DNA from: DATLFP01 sp035540955
GTDB lineage: Bacteria; Actinomycetota; Acidimicrobiia; Acidimicrobiales; CADCSY01
Length of the DNA: 64,000 nucleotides
Direction: 5' to 3'
Assembly: GCA_035540955.1 (NCBI GenBank)
Contig: DATLFP010000252.1
Span: 1 to 64,000 of the forward strand
In this document: positions 36,446 through 45,438 of the stretch, in pieces
How the letters are laid out: every line of letters starts with the position of its first letter
Numbering within the stretch: the first letter of the stretch is position 1
The notes under the pieces: model-generated
Told to the model about the DNA's origin: nothing
Seen by the model: only the letters and a program-made list of their open reading frames with translations
Database searches by the model: none
Translations under genes and position numbers: made by a program

Positions 36446-37341
36446 TCGAGGTCCACGAGACCATCGCCGACCTGCGGGCGGCGCTGGAGTCGACCCGCCG
36501 CGCCGGGCGCAGCGTCGGCCTGGTGCCGACGATGGGCGCCCTGCACGCCGGCCACGCCTCGCTGATCACCCGGGCGGCATCCGACTGCGACGTGGTGGTC
36601 GTCACCGTCTTCGTGAACCCGCTGCAGTTCGGTGCCGGTGAGGACCTCGGCGCCTACCCGCGCTCGCTCGCGGCCGACATCTTCCTCGCCGACGAGAGTG
36701 GCGCCGCCCACGTGTTCGCGCCGTCCACCGGGGAGATGTACGGCGCCGGCCCGGTGACCACGGTGGCGGTCGACGGGCCCCTCACGAACGTGCTCGAGGG
36801 TGCGAGCCGGCCCACGCACTTCGACGGGGTCACCACCGTCGTCGCCAAGCTGTTCGCCATCGTCGGAGCATGCAGCGCCTACTTCGGTGAGAAGGACTTC
36901 CAGCAGCTCGCCGTCGTGCGGCGGATGACCGCCGATCTCTCCTTCCCCGTGCGCGTGGTGGGCTGCCCGACGGTGCGCGATCCCGACGGGCTCGCGCTGT
37001 CGTCCCGCAACGCCTACCTCGAGCCCGACGAACGCCGCGTGGCACCGCTCCTGCACCGCTCGCTCGTGGCGGGCGCCGACTGCATCAGGGGCGGCGAGCG
37101 CCAGCCGGCCGCCGTCACCGAGGCCATGGCATCGGTCATCGCCACCGAGCCGATGTTCGACCCCGACTACGTGGCCGTCGTCGACGCCGCCACCTTCGAG
37201 ACACCCGATCCACTCGAGGGGGACCTGCGGCTGCTCGCCGCCGCCCGCCTCGGCAAAGCCCGACTCATCGACAACCTGGGCGTGACCGTCTCCGCCGGCC
37301 CCAGCGGCCGACTCAGCGGGCAACACGGCGCGCACCGATAG
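36442..37341 (+). CDS. panC: Pantothenate synthetase
   Basis: The 299-residue ligase joins pantoate and beta-alanine with ATP. Motifs: VGLVPTMGALHAGHASLITR (HIGH-like loop), VVVTVFVNPLQFGAGEDLGA, AYFGEKDFQQLAVVRRM and LALSSRNAYLEPDERR (KMSK-like loop). GTG 36442 is in GTGA overlap with the DUF2520 gene. panD follows 12 bp later. Confidence 0.96.
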   Translation: MIEVHETIADLRAALESTRRAGRSVGLVPTMGALHAGHASLITRAASDCDVVVVTVFVNPLQFGAGEDLGAYPRSLAADIFLADESGAAHVFAPSTGEMYGAGPVTTVAVDGPLTNVLEGASRPTHFDGVTTVVAKLFAIVGACSAYFGEKDFQQLAVVRRMTADLSFPVRVVGCPTVRDPDGLALSSRNAYLEPDERRVAPLLHRSLVAGADCIRGGERQPAAVTEAMASVIATEPMFDPDYVAVVDAATFETPDPLEGDLRLLAAARLGKARLIDNLGVTVSAGPSGRLSGQHGAHR

Positions 37342-37353
37342 GGGGTACCTGCC

Positions 37354-37743
37354 ATGCGCCGGCGCATGATGAAGTCCAAGATCCATCGAGCAACGGTCAC
37401 CGGAGCCGACCTGCACTACATCGGGAGCATCTCGCTCGATCCCGACCTGATGGCGCTCGCCGACATCCGCGAGCACGAGCAGGTCGCGGTCCTCGACATC
37501 GACAACGGTGCCCGGTTCGAGACGTACGCGATCGTCGGCGAGACGGGAGAGGTGTGCCTCAACGGCGCCGCCGCCCGGCTCGTCGCGCCCGGCGATCGCG
37601 TGATCGTGATCACGTACGCCGACTACGAGGACGCCGAGCTCGACGGGTTCGAGCCGACCGTCGTGCACGTCGACACCGACAACCGACCCGTCGATCCCAG
37701 CCTCGTGCCCCGGTCGCGCACGTACGTCGAGTTCCACGCGTGA
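37354..37743 (+). CDS. panD: Aspartate 1-decarboxylase
   Basis: The 129-residue proenzyme makes beta-alanine for PanC. KSKIHRATVTGADLHYIGSI contains the Gly-Ser self-cleavage site (YIG|SI) that generates the pyruvoyl group; NGARFETYAIVGETGEVCLN and GAAARLVAPGDRVIVITYAD follow. ATG 37354 or the internal ATG at 37369 may be the start; the family consensus begins at MMKSKIHRA, that is 37366. Confidence 0.95.
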   Translation: MRRRMMKSKIHRATVTGADLHYIGSISLDPDLMALADIREHEQVAVLDIDNGARFETYAIVGETGEVCLNGAAARLVAPGDRVIVITYADYEDAELDGFEPTVVHVDTDNRPVDPSLVPRSRTYVEFHA

Positions 37744-37798
37744 CCGGGTGCGGCCGGACGCTCCGCGCGGCGGCTGCGAGCGGGACCGGCGGCGCCAC

Positions 37799-37804
37799 TA
37801 CCGT
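37799..37804 (+). promoter_or_regulatory. Leaderless -10 box for nadB (TACCGT)
   Basis: It ends 6 nt before GTG 37811, setting that start and a separate transcript for nadB-nadC. Confidence 0.5.
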
Positions 37805-37810
37805 CGCCCC

Positions 37811-39388
37811 GTGCCCGCCCCGCTCGACCTGCTGATCCTCGGCAGCGGCGTCGCCGGGCTCAGCGCCGCGGTCCGTGCCGCAGCCGGACCCGGCATGCGG
37901 GTCGGGGTCCTCGCCAAGGCCGAGCTCGAGCAGACCGCCACCCGCTGGGCGCAGGGCGGCGTGGCCGCCGCGCTGTCGACCGAGGAGGACTCGACCGACC
38001 TCCACCTGGCCGACACCATCGCGGCCGGCGCCGGGCTGTGCGACGTCGACGCCGTGCGCGTGCTCGTCGAGCAGGGGCCGACGCGGGTGCAGGACCTCAT
38101 CGCGCTCGGCGCCGTGTTCGACACCGACAACGAGGGCAACCTCCTGCGGGCGCGCGAGGGCGGTCACTCCATGCCCCGCATCGTCCACGCGGGAGGTGCG
38201 GCCACCGGCTGGGAGATCGAGCGGGCCCTCGTCGCCGCCGTGCACGAGACGGCCGCCGCGGTGTTCGAGCGATGGTTCGTGCTGGACCTTCTCGTCGAAG
38301 GCGGTCGGTGCCGCGGCATCGTGGCCCTCGACGAGCACGGCGGGCGTCAAGAGGTGCGGGCGAGCAACGTGCTCGTCGCCACCGGCGGCGCCGGCCAGCT
38401 GTACTCGGTGACGACGAACCCGGTCCAGGCCACCGGCGACGCCGTGGCGATGGGCCTGCGCGGCGGGGTCGCGGTCGCCGACATCGAGTTCATGCAGTTC
38501 CACCCCACCGCGCTGCACCACCCGTCGATGCCCCGTCCGCTGCTGTCCGAGGCGCTGCGGGGCCACGGCGCGCTCCTCCGCGACAGCGACGGCGAGCGGT
38601 TCGTGGACGAGCTGCTGCCGCGCGACCAGGTCAGCCGGGCGATGACGGCCCGCATGCTGGAGCACGGGGTCGACCACCTCTGGCTCGACGCGACCGGCCT
38701 CGAGCAGTTCGGCGCCCGGTTCCCGACGATCAGCGCCACCCTGCGGGAGGTGGGCCTCGACCCCGCCACCGACTGGCTGCCGATCGCCCCGGCCGCCCAC
38801 TACGTGTCGGGCGGGTTGGTCACCGACCTCGACGGGGCCACCTCGCTGCCGGGCCTCTGGGCCGCCGGCGAGGCGGCGTGCACCGGCGTGCACGGTGCCA
38901 ACCGGCTGGCGTCGAACTCGCTGCTGGAGGGGATGGTGTTCGCCCCCCTCGTGGTCGAGGCCATCGACGCCGGGCGGGACGGGCCGGTCCCGACCGGGGC
39001 CATGCGAGCGGTGTTGGGCGGCGACCAGACCGCCATCCCCGGCCGGCCCCTCTCGGTGCGCCTGCCGCGTCCGGTCGACGTCGACGCCGCGCCCGAGGCC
39101 GCACCGAAGCTCCGTGACCGGCTCCAACGGTCGATGACGGCGGGGGCCGGCGTGCTGCGCTCGGCGGCGTCGCTCGCCGCGACGCGGGCCGCGATCGACG
39201 AGATCGCTGCGGCGATGCTGGCCAGCGGCGAGACTGCTCCCGAGATGGCCGAGCTCCGGAACCTCCTCGACGTGGCCGCCGCGCTGGTCGCCGCCGCCGA
39301 TGCCCGCACGGAGAGCCGCGGCAACCACTGGCGGTCGGACTACCCCGACACCGATCCCGCGCTGCGGGCGCGTCTGGTGGCGTCGTGA
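37811..39388 (+). CDS. nadB: L-aspartate oxidase
   Basis: The 525-residue flavoenzyme oxidises aspartate to iminoaspartate for NAD synthesis. FAD motif LLILGSGVAGLSAAVRAA is at the N-terminus, then TATRWAQGGVAAALSTEEDS, GGHSMPRIVHAGGAATGWEI, FMQFHPTALHHP, RPLLSEALRGHGA and AHYVSGGLVTDLDG with ANRLASNSLLEGMVF. The GTG at 37811 places the FAD loop at the usual distance from the N-terminus and follows a leaderless -10 box. Its stop overlaps nadC. No nadA is nearby. Confidence 0.95.
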   Translation: MPAPLDLLILGSGVAGLSAAVRAAAGPGMRVGVLAKAELEQTATRWAQGGVAAALSTEEDSTDLHLADTIAAGAGLCDVDAVRVLVEQGPTRVQDLIALGAVFDTDNEGNLLRAREGGHSMPRIVHAGGAATGWEIERALVAAVHETAAAVFERWFVLDLLVEGGRCRGIVALDEHGGRQEVRASNVLVATGGAGQLYSVTTNPVQATGDAVAMGLRGGVAVADIEFMQFHPTALHHPSMPRPLLSEALRGHGALLRDSDGERFVDELLPRDQVSRAMTARMLEHGVDHLWLDATGLEQFGARFPTISATLREVGLDPATDWLPIAPAAHYVSGGLVTDLDGATSLPGLWAAGEAACTGVHGANRLASNSLLEGMVFAPLVVEAIDAGRDGPVPTGAMRAVLGGDQTAIPGRPLSVRLPRPVDVDAAPEAAPKLRDRLQRSMTAGAGVLRSAASLAATRAAIDEIAAAMLASGETAPEMAELRNLLDVAAALVAAADARTESRGNHWRSDYPDTDPALRARLVAS

Positions 39389-40242
39389 GCCGCGAGCCGA
39401 ACGAGCTCGACCCCCCGGTCACCGCCGTGCGCGCCGCGGTGACCCGGGCGCTGGCCGAGGACCTCGAGCCGCTCGGTGACGTCACGTCCGCGATCCTGCC
39501 GGCCGACCTGGGCGGCGGCGCCCGCATCGTCGCCCGCGACGAGGGCGTGCTGGCGGGGACGGCGAGCGCAGAGGAGACCTTCCGCCAGGTGGACCGCCGG
39601 ATCACCGTGGAGTGGACCTGCGGGGACGGCGCCACCGTGAACGCCGGCGAGACCATCGCCACGGTCATCGGGCCGCTCACGTCGATCCTGACGGCGGAGC
39701 GCACGGTGCTCAACTTCCTCGGTCACCTCTCGGGCATCGCCTCGCTCACCCGCCGCTACGTCCGTGCCGCCCACGGCGGGGCCCGCATCTGGGACACCCG
39801 CAAGACGACACCGGGGCTGCGGGCGCTCGAGAAGGCCGCGGTGCGGGCCGGGGGCGGCATGAACCATCGCGGCAACCTCTCGGAGTGGGTGCTGATCAAG
39901 GACAACCACCTCGGCGACATCACCATCGCCGAGGCCGTCCGCCGGGCCCGGTTGCGGTGGCCGGGACGCACGGTGCAGGTCGAGGCCGACCGGCTGAACC
40001 AGGTGCGGGAGGCCATCGAAGCCGACGCCGACATCGTGCTGCTCGACAACATGGCGCCCGACCAGGTCACCTTCTGCGTCGAGCTGCGCGGCGATCGCTC
40101 GCGACCCCTGCTCGAGGTCTCCGGCGGCGTCACGCTGCAGACGGTCTCGGACTACGCCGCGTCCGGTGTCGATCTGATCTCGGTCGGCGCGATCACCAAC
40201 TCCGCCCCCGTGCTCGACATCGGCCTCGACCTCGACCACTGA
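39385..40242 (+). CDS. nadC: Nicotinate-nucleotide pyrophosphorylase
   Basis: The 285-residue quinolinate phosphoribosyltransferase shows RALAEDLEPLGDVTSAILPA, the conserved ERTVLNFLGHLSGIASLTRR, IWDTRKTTPGLRALEKAAVR, GGMNHRGNLSEWVLIKDNHL and EVSGGVTLQTVSDYAASGVD. It turns quinolinate and PRPP into nicotinate mononucleotide. GTG 39385 overlaps nadB in GTGA. Confidence 0.96.
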   Translation: MSREPNELDPPVTAVRAAVTRALAEDLEPLGDVTSAILPADLGGGARIVARDEGVLAGTASAEETFRQVDRRITVEWTCGDGATVNAGETIATVIGPLTSILTAERTVLNFLGHLSGIASLTRRYVRAAHGGARIWDTRKTTPGLRALEKAAVRAGGGMNHRGNLSEWVLIKDNHLGDITIAEAVRRARLRWPGRTVQVEADRLNQVREAIEADADIVLLDNMAPDQVTFCVELRGDRSRPLLEVSGGVTLQTVSDYAASGVDLISVGAITNSAPVLDIGLDLDH

Positions 40243-40280
40243 CGGTGTTGATGGTCTCGCTCCGCAGGCTCCGCTCGACT

Positions 40281-40298
40281 GCCGGACCGCCGTCCGGC
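40281..40298. terminator. Hairpin between nadC and coaX
   Basis: GCCGGAC/GTCCGGC, 7 bp with a 4-nt loop, inside the 88-bp gap. Stability is modest and there is no T tract; further outer pairing is possible. Confidence 0.35.
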
Positions 40299-40330
40299 CC
40301 TGCAGTCTGCGCGCCGGAGACTGGTCACTG

Positions 40331-41107
40331 ATGCTCCTTGCGATCGATGTCGGCAACAGCGAGACGGTCATCGGGTTGTTCGAGGACCCGCCGTCCTCGG
40401 AGCTCGTCGACCACTGGCGGGTGGCGACGATCGTCGAGCGCACCTCCGACGAGCTCGCGCTCCTCGTCCAGGAGTTCCTCGCGTTCCACGGGTTCAGCTT
40501 CGACACCGACGTCGCCGGTGTGGCCGTGTGCTCCGGCGTTCCCCGTGTCACCGGCGCCCTCCGCCAGATGACCGAGCGCTACTTCGGGTTCCCCGCGGTG
40601 GTGCTCGAAGCGGGCGTGAAGACCGGGATGCCGATCCTCTATGACAACCCCAAGGAGGTGGCCGCCGACCGCATCGCCAACGCGGTGGGCGCCCTCGAGC
40701 GCTACGACCCGCCGATCATCGTGGTCGACTTCTCCTCGACCGCCACCATCTTCGACGCCATCTCGGCCAAGGCCGAGTACCTCGGCGGCACGATCATGCC
40801 GGGTGTCGAGGTCTCCCTCGACGCGCTCGTCGGCCGGGCGGCCATGCTCCGGCGCGTCGAGCTCGTCGAACCTCGCAGCGTGATCGGCCGCAGCGTCGTC
40901 GAGTCCATCCAGGCCGGCGTCGTGTACGGCACCGTCGATGCCGTCGACGGGGTGGTGCGCCGGTTCCAGGCGGAGCTCGGCGAGTGCACCGTGGTGGCCA
41001 CCGGCGGGCTGGCGGAGCTGGTCGGACCGCTGTCGGGCACGATCCAGCATCACGAGCCGTGGCTGACCCTCCTCGGTCTCCGCACCATCTTCGAGAAGAA
41101 CACCTGA
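40331..41107 (+). CDS. coaX: Type III pantothenate kinase
   Basis: The 258-residue kinase opens with MLLAIDVGNSETVIGLFEDP (phosphate loop) and has YDNPKEVAADRIANAVGALE, YLGGTIMPGVEVSLDALVGR and EPRSVIGRSVVESIQAG. The second phosphate motif, commonly DFGTATTFD, is DFSSTATIFD here: one residue longer, with Ser-Ser for Gly. Phosphorylates pantothenate for CoA, following panC/panD in the array. ATG 40331; lysS starts 2 bp after its stop. Confidence 0.9.
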   Translation: MLLAIDVGNSETVIGLFEDPPSSELVDHWRVATIVERTSDELALLVQEFLAFHGFSFDTDVAGVAVCSGVPRVTGALRQMTERYFGFPAVVLEAGVKTGMPILYDNPKEVAADRIANAVGALERYDPPIIVVDFSSTATIFDAISAKAEYLGGTIMPGVEVSLDALVGRAAMLRRVELVEPRSVIGRSVVESIQAGVVYGTVDAVDGVVRRFQAELGECTVVATGGLAELVGPLSGTIQHHEPWLTLLGLRTIFEKNT

Positions 41108-41109
41108 CC

Positions 41110-42546
41110 GTGACGCAGCCGTATCGCTTCGACAAGACCCACGACGTCGCCGCCGTGCGCGCCGCCCACGGCGGGCTCGAGCCGGGCGTCGAGACCGGCG
41201 AGACCGTCACCGTCGCCGGTCGGCTGATGCTCCGGCGCGAGCAGGGGAAGCTGGCGTTCGGCACGCTCCAGGACGCCACCGGTCGCATCCAGCTCTTCGC
41301 CCGCAGCGCCAGCTCACCCCGGTTCGAGGCGTTCACCAAGCTGTCGCTCGGCGACTGGATCGGCGTGACCGGCCAGGTCATGACGACCCGCCGCGGGGAG
41401 CTGTCGGTCTCGGTGGACGACTGGACGATGCTGGCCGAGACGAAGCGACCCTTCCCCGACAAGTGGCACGGCATCAGCGACACCGACATGCGCTATCGCC
41501 AGCGCTACGTCGACCTGTGGGTCACCGACGAGGCGCGCGAGGTCTTCCGCGTGCGCAGCGAGGTGATGCGTCTCACCCGCCGGTTCCTCGAGGGCCGCGG
41601 CTTCGTCGAGGTCGAGACGCCGGTGCTGCATCCGATCCCCGGTGGGGCCGCGGCCAAGCCCTTCGTCACGCATCACAACGCTCTCGACGAGGACCTCTAC
41701 CTTCGCATCGCGCCCGAGCTGTACCTCAAGCGGCTCGTCGTGGGCGGCTACGAGAAGGTGTTCGAGCTGGGGCGGGTGTTCCGGAACGAGGGCATGGGCA
41801 ACCGGTGGAACCCCGAGTTCACGATGCTCGAGCTCTACCAGGCGTACGCCGACTGGAACGACATGCAGTCGCTCACCGAGTCGCTGGTGGAGCACCTCGC
41901 ACGGGAGATCACCGGTGGCACCGTCGTCCAGTGGGAGGGCAAGGACGTCGACCTGGCGGCGCCGTGGCGGCGCGCCACCATGAGCGACCTGATCGAGGAA
42001 GCCACCGGTGCTCGGGTCGACGTGCGCATGGACATCGACGAGGTGCGCAAGGTCTGCCTCGAGCACGGCGTCACCTTCGACCGCAACGACGGCATCGGCA
42101 AGCTCATCTACGAGCTCTACGAGAAGAAGGTCGAGACCGACCTCTGGCAGCCGACGTTCGTGCTCGGCTACCCGAAGGAGGTCTCACCGCTCTCACGTGA
42201 CCATCGGGAGATGCCCGGTGAGGTCGAGCGGTTCGAGGCGGTGGCGACCGGTCGCGAGCTGGCGAACGCCTTCAGCGAGCTCACCGACCCGATCGACCAG
42301 CGGGCCCGGTTCGAGGAGCAGGCGAAGGCCAAGGAGGCGGGCGACGAGGAGGCGATGTCGGTCGACGACGACTACATCCGAGCCCTCGAGTACGGGTTGC
42401 CGCCCACCGGCGGGATGGGCCTGGGCATCGATCGGGTCGTGCAGCTGCTCACCGGCACCACGACGATCAAGGACGTGATCCTCTTCCCGACCCTCCGGCC
42501 CGAGCGGCCGTCTGAGCGGGAAGCACGACCCGAACAGCACGACTGA
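41110..42546 (+). CDS. lysS: Lysyl-tRNA synthetase, class II
   Basis: The 478-residue enzyme has an N-terminal OB fold (VTVAGRLMLRREQGKLAFGT) and class II motifs: RFLEGRGFVEVETPVLHPIP (motif 1), FELGRVFRNEGMGNRWNPEF (motif 2) and PPTGGMGLGIDRVVQLLTGT (motif 3). Charges tRNA-Lys. GTG 41110 lies 2 bp after coaX. A perfect hairpin follows the stop and ends the array. Confidence 0.96.
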   Translation: MTQPYRFDKTHDVAAVRAAHGGLEPGVETGETVTVAGRLMLRREQGKLAFGTLQDATGRIQLFARSASSPRFEAFTKLSLGDWIGVTGQVMTTRRGELSVSVDDWTMLAETKRPFPDKWHGISDTDMRYRQRYVDLWVTDEAREVFRVRSEVMRLTRRFLEGRGFVEVETPVLHPIPGGAAAKPFVTHHNALDEDLYLRIAPELYLKRLVVGGYEKVFELGRVFRNEGMGNRWNPEFTMLELYQAYADWNDMQSLTESLVEHLAREITGGTVVQWEGKDVDLAAPWRRATMSDLIEEATGARVDVRMDIDEVRKVCLEHGVTFDRNDGIGKLIYELYEKKVETDLWQPTFVLGYPKEVSPLSRDHREMPGEVERFEAVATGRELANAFSELTDPIDQRARFEEQAKAKEAGDEEAMSVDDDYIRALEYGLPPTGGMGLGIDRVVQLLTGTTTIKDVILFPTLRPERPSEREARPEQHD

Positions 42547-42553
42547 CTCCGTT

Positions 42554-42597
42554 CTGGGACCGTTTCGGTACGCCGGGGGATGGTCGAACGGTCCCAG
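42554..42597 (+). terminator. Perfect 11-bp stem after lysS
   Basis: CTGGGACCGTT (42554-42564) and AACGGTCCCAG (42587-42597) with a 22-nt loop. Preceded by GTT(C), like several other hairpins here. Confidence 0.65.
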
Positions 42598-42635
42598 TTC
42601 GGCGGTCGGTGTCGGGCAGGGCCTAGGTTCGCTGC

Positions 42636-43538
42636 ATGCGAATCGGGTTGGGTGCGGGCGGAGGGTCGATCGATCAGGCCGTCGAGAGCGTCAAGAAGAT
42701 CAAGGCCGACGGGTTCAGCTCGGCGTGGTTCAGCAACATCTTCGGCCTCGACGGGATGACGGCGTGCGCCGTCTCGGGCCGCGAGGTGCCCGACATCACG
42801 CTCGGAACCTTCGTGGTCCCCACCTACTCGCGCCATCCGCTCTACATGGCCCAGCAGGCGATGAGCACGCAGTCGGCATGCGGTGGGCGCTTCATCCTGG
42901 GCATCGGCCTGTCCCACCAGATCGTGATCGAGGGGATGCTCGGCCTGTCGTTCGAGAAGCCGGCCCGTCACATGCGGGAGTACCTCGAGGTCCTGATGCC
43001 GCTGCTCGAGACCGGCACCGTCGAGCACACGGGCGAGGTGTTCAACGTGAACAACACCTTCGGGCCCATCGAGCGGATGGGCACCACCACGCCGAAGGTC
43101 GTCGTCGCGGCCCTGGGCGAGGTCATGCTGAAGCTCGCCGGCCGGATGGCCGACGGCACCGCGACGTGGATGACCGGTCATCAGACGCTCGAGAGCCACG
43201 TGATCCCGACGATCAGCAAGGCGGCCTCGGACGCCGGGCGGCCGGCGCCGATGATCATCGCCGGCGTGCCGGTGTGCGTCACCGATGACGTCGACGCCGC
43301 GCGCGACCTGATCAACAGCTCGCTGCAGATCTACGGCACCCTGCCGAGCTACCGGGCCATGCTCGACAAGGAGGGTGCCGCAGGCCCCGCGGACGTCGCC
43401 ATCCTCGGCGACGAGGACACGGTGCGTGCCGGGATGCAGCGCTACGCCGACATCGGCGTCACCGACTTCCAGGCCGCCATCGTTGGCACCCCCGCCGACT
43501 CCGCCCGGACCCTCGAGCTCGTCAAGTCCCTGACCTGA
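42636..43538 (+). CDS. LLM-class F420-dependent oxidoreductase
   Basis: The 300-residue luciferase-like protein starts MRIGLGAGGGSIDQAVESVK and contains GFSSAWFSNIFGLDGMTACA, ILGIGLSHQIVIEGMLGLSF, PKVVVAALGEVMLKLAGRMA and DGTATWMTGHQTLE, matching the actinobacterial F420-type LLM group. Substrate unknown. TAGGTT (42624-42629) ends 6 nt before ATG 42636, so it is probably leaderless and independent of lysS. It converges on the NAT gene across a hairpin. Confidence 0.88.
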   Translation: MRIGLGAGGGSIDQAVESVKKIKADGFSSAWFSNIFGLDGMTACAVSGREVPDITLGTFVVPTYSRHPLYMAQQAMSTQSACGGRFILGIGLSHQIVIEGMLGLSFEKPARHMREYLEVLMPLLETGTVEHTGEVFNVNNTFGPIERMGTTTPKVVVAALGEVMLKLAGRMADGTATWMTGHQTLESHVIPTISKAASDAGRPAPMIIAGVPVCVTDDVDAARDLINSSLQIYGTLPSYRAMLDKEGAAGPADVAILGDEDTVRAGMQRYADIGVTDFQAAIVGTPADSARTLELVKSLT

Positions 43539-43544
43539 CAGGTT

Positions 43545-43587
43545 CTGGGAGCACTCAGGCGCGTAGAGCGCGCACCAGTGCTCCCAG
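43545..43587. terminator. Bidirectional hairpin between convergent genes
   Basis: CTGGGAGCACT (43545-43555) and AGTGCTCCCAG (43577-43587) are perfect 11-bp arms. CCTGAC/GTCAGG (43534-43539, 43591-43596) can add an outer 6-bp stem. It covers the end of the NAT gene. Confidence 0.7.
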
Positions 43588-44346
43588 ATCGTCAGGGGGG
43601 AGGTCGAGGTGGAAGGTGTCGTGCAGCAGGGCGCCGTAGTCGTCCGGGTCGACGGGCGTCACCGTCATCGACGCGTCGGGCCTGCGCTCGGTGAGGTCGG
43701 TGCCGTGAAGGGTGAGCTGGCGGCGGTCCTCGCTGCGCTGCACCGTGGGCGCCTGCACGAACACCGACATCGGGTGGGTCGACGAGAAGTGGTTGGGCGT
43801 CACGTAGTCGATGGGGTGTCGCGGCTCCTCCGAGAACGTGTAGAGCAACACGTCGTTCACTCGCATCGCCCACACCTCCTCGCCCTCCGGCGCCACCAGT
43901 CGCGCCGTGCTCCACGTCCACGCTCCGTAGGTCGCTGCTCCATCCAGCGGTACGGGTCCGAGCGGCGTCGCGGATCCGAACCCGACATCGACCACGACGC
44001 GCTCCGCGTGCGAACCGGGTGCCGTGCCACCGACGAAGAGCACCATGTGCGTCGCCGGCCGCGGGTTGACCGGATCGCCGAGGCGAACCCGTCCGAGCAA
44101 CCTCGTCACGCTGAAGCCGAGGTTCTCCAGCACGGTCGCGAACAGCAGGTTGTGCTCGTAGCAGTAGCCGCCCCGCCTGCCGTCGACCAGCTTGGAGACC
44201 AGGCTGTCGATGTCGATGCGGATCTCGCGGCCGAGGTGGATGTCGAGGTTCTCGTACGGGATCGACTGCACGTGGGCGCGGTGCAGCGCCTCGAGGGACA
44301 GGTCGGATCCGTCGAGTCCGACCCGGGCGAGGTAGCGATCGATCAG
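43555..44346 (-). CDS. Arylamine N-acetyltransferase
   Basis: The roughly 263-residue NAT has its full Cys-His-Asp triad: GRRGGYCYEHNLLFATVLEN (Cys), RPATHMVLFVGG (His) and VVVDVGFGSATPLGPV (Asp), plus VQSIPYENLDIHLGREI. It moves acetyl from acetyl-CoA to arylamines or hydrazines. The family N-terminus (LIDRYLARVGLDG) begins at CTG 44346 with no in-frame ATG, GTG or TTG in the preceding residues. CTG overlaps the idsA stop as CTGA, mirroring the ATGA/GTGA joints elsewhere, so I take CTG as the start codon. Confidence 0.88.
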   Translation of the reverse strand: MIDRYLARVGLDGSDLSLEALHRAHVQSIPYENLDIHLGREIRIDIDSLVSKLVDGRRGGYCYEHNLLFATVLENLGFSVTRLLGRVRLGDPVNPRPATHMVLFVGGTAPGSHAERVVVDVGFGSATPLGPVPLDGAATYGAWTWSTARLVAPEGEEVWAMRVNDVLLYTFSEEPRHPIDYVTPNHFSSTHPMSVFVQAPTVQRSEDRRQLTLHGTDLTERRPDASMTVTPVDPDDYGALLHDTFHLDLPPDDLGALVRALRA

Positions 44347-45332
44347 AGAGCGGGGACGGTATCGACCAGCCCGGCCGCTGCGGTCGCGAGGGCGTCGATC
44401 GCCTCGCGCCGACCGGTGACCGGCGCCAGCGCCTCGACCGCTTCCCGGCAGTAGGCGGCGGCGAGCACGAGCGAGTCCTCGATCGCCCCATCGGCGCGCA
44501 CCAGCTTGCGAGCGTGGTCGACGTCGTCGCGCCCGAGCGGGGAGCCGAGCAGCCCCCGCAGCTCGCCGGCAACCGCGTCGCCGCGGCGCAGCGCGCGGAT
44601 GACCGGGAGGTTGTAGATGCCCTCGGCGAGGTCCTGGCCCGACGGCTTGCCGAGCTGCTCGTCGGTGGCCACCACGTCGAGGATGTCGTCGACGATCTGG
44701 AACGCCATCCCGTAGCGGTGGCCGTAGAGCGTGAGCGCCTCCACCTGGTCGCGGGGCAGGTCGGCGACGATGGCGCCGATCCGGGTGGCGGCGGCGAAGA
44801 GCGATGCGGTCTTGCCGGCGATCGCCGACAGGTACTGCTCCTCGGTGCGCTCGGCGTTGAACGTCGTCTGCAGCTCCCGCACCTGCCCCTCGCACAGGGC
44901 CCCGATCGTCTTGGCCAGCAGCTCGGCCACCTCCACGCCGAGCGACGCGGCGATCTCGGACGCCTTGGCGAGGAGGAAGTCGCCCGACAGGATCGCCCGC
45001 AGGTTGCCCCAGCGGGCATTGACCGACTCGACGCCGCGCCGGGTCAGGGCCTCGTCCATCACGTCGTCGTGGTGGAGGGAGCCGACCTGGACGAGCTCGA
45101 CGGCCACGCCCCCGAGGACGACCCCGTCGGGCACCGGGAGACCGGTGCGGACCGCCCCGACCGCCACCGAGAACGCCGGCCGCAGACGCTTGCCGCCGGC
45201 GCGGATCAGGTGGGACGCGATCTCGGTGAGGTAGGCGTCGTCGGCCACCACCGAGGAGCGCAGGGCGTCCTCCACCCGGGTGAGCTCCCCGGCCATCCCG
45301 TCGAGGGCGAGCAGGGGTGACGGCAGGGCCAC
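44343..45332 (-). CDS. Polyprenyl diphosphate synthase
   Basis: The 329-residue trans-prenyltransferase has both aspartate motifs: GSLHHDDVMDEALTRRGVES (DDxxD, first) and FQIVDDILDVVATDEQLGKP (second), with GGKRLRPAF at the substrate site. Chain length (geranylgeranyl to heptaprenyl or longer) cannot be set from sequence alone; quinone or carrier side chains are likely products. The start is GTG 45332: TAGCGT (minus strand, 45345-45340) ends 7 nt upstream, so the longer in-frame extension to 45515 is not used. Confidence 0.92.
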   Translation of the reverse strand: MALPSPLLALDGMAGELTRVEDALRSSVVADDAYLTEIASHLIRAGGKRLRPAFSVAVGAVRTGLPVPDGVVLGGVAVELVQVGSLHHDDVMDEALTRRGVESVNARWGNLRAILSGDFLLAKASEIAASLGVEVAELLAKTIGALCEGQVRELQTTFNAERTEEQYLSAIAGKTASLFAAATRIGAIVADLPRDQVEALTLYGHRYGMAFQIVDDILDVVATDEQLGKPSGQDLAEGIYNLPVIRALRRGDAVAGELRGLLGSPLGRDDVDHARKLVRADGAIEDSLVLAAAYCREAVEALAPVTGRREAIDALATAAAGLVDTVPAL

Positions 45333-45339
45333 GAAAACG

Positions 45340-45345
45340 ACGCTA
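45340..45345 (-). promoter_or_regulatory. Leaderless -10 box for the polyprenyl synthase (TAGCGT)
   Basis: It ends 7 nt before GTG 45332 and decides that start. Confidence 0.5.
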
Positions 45346-45438
45346 GCCGGGCCCCGCCACCTGCTCCGCTTCGCAACCCGGCCCCCCAGAGGCGCCTGCC
45401 CGGAGCGAGACGAAAAACGCGGCGTAGAGTGGGGAGCG

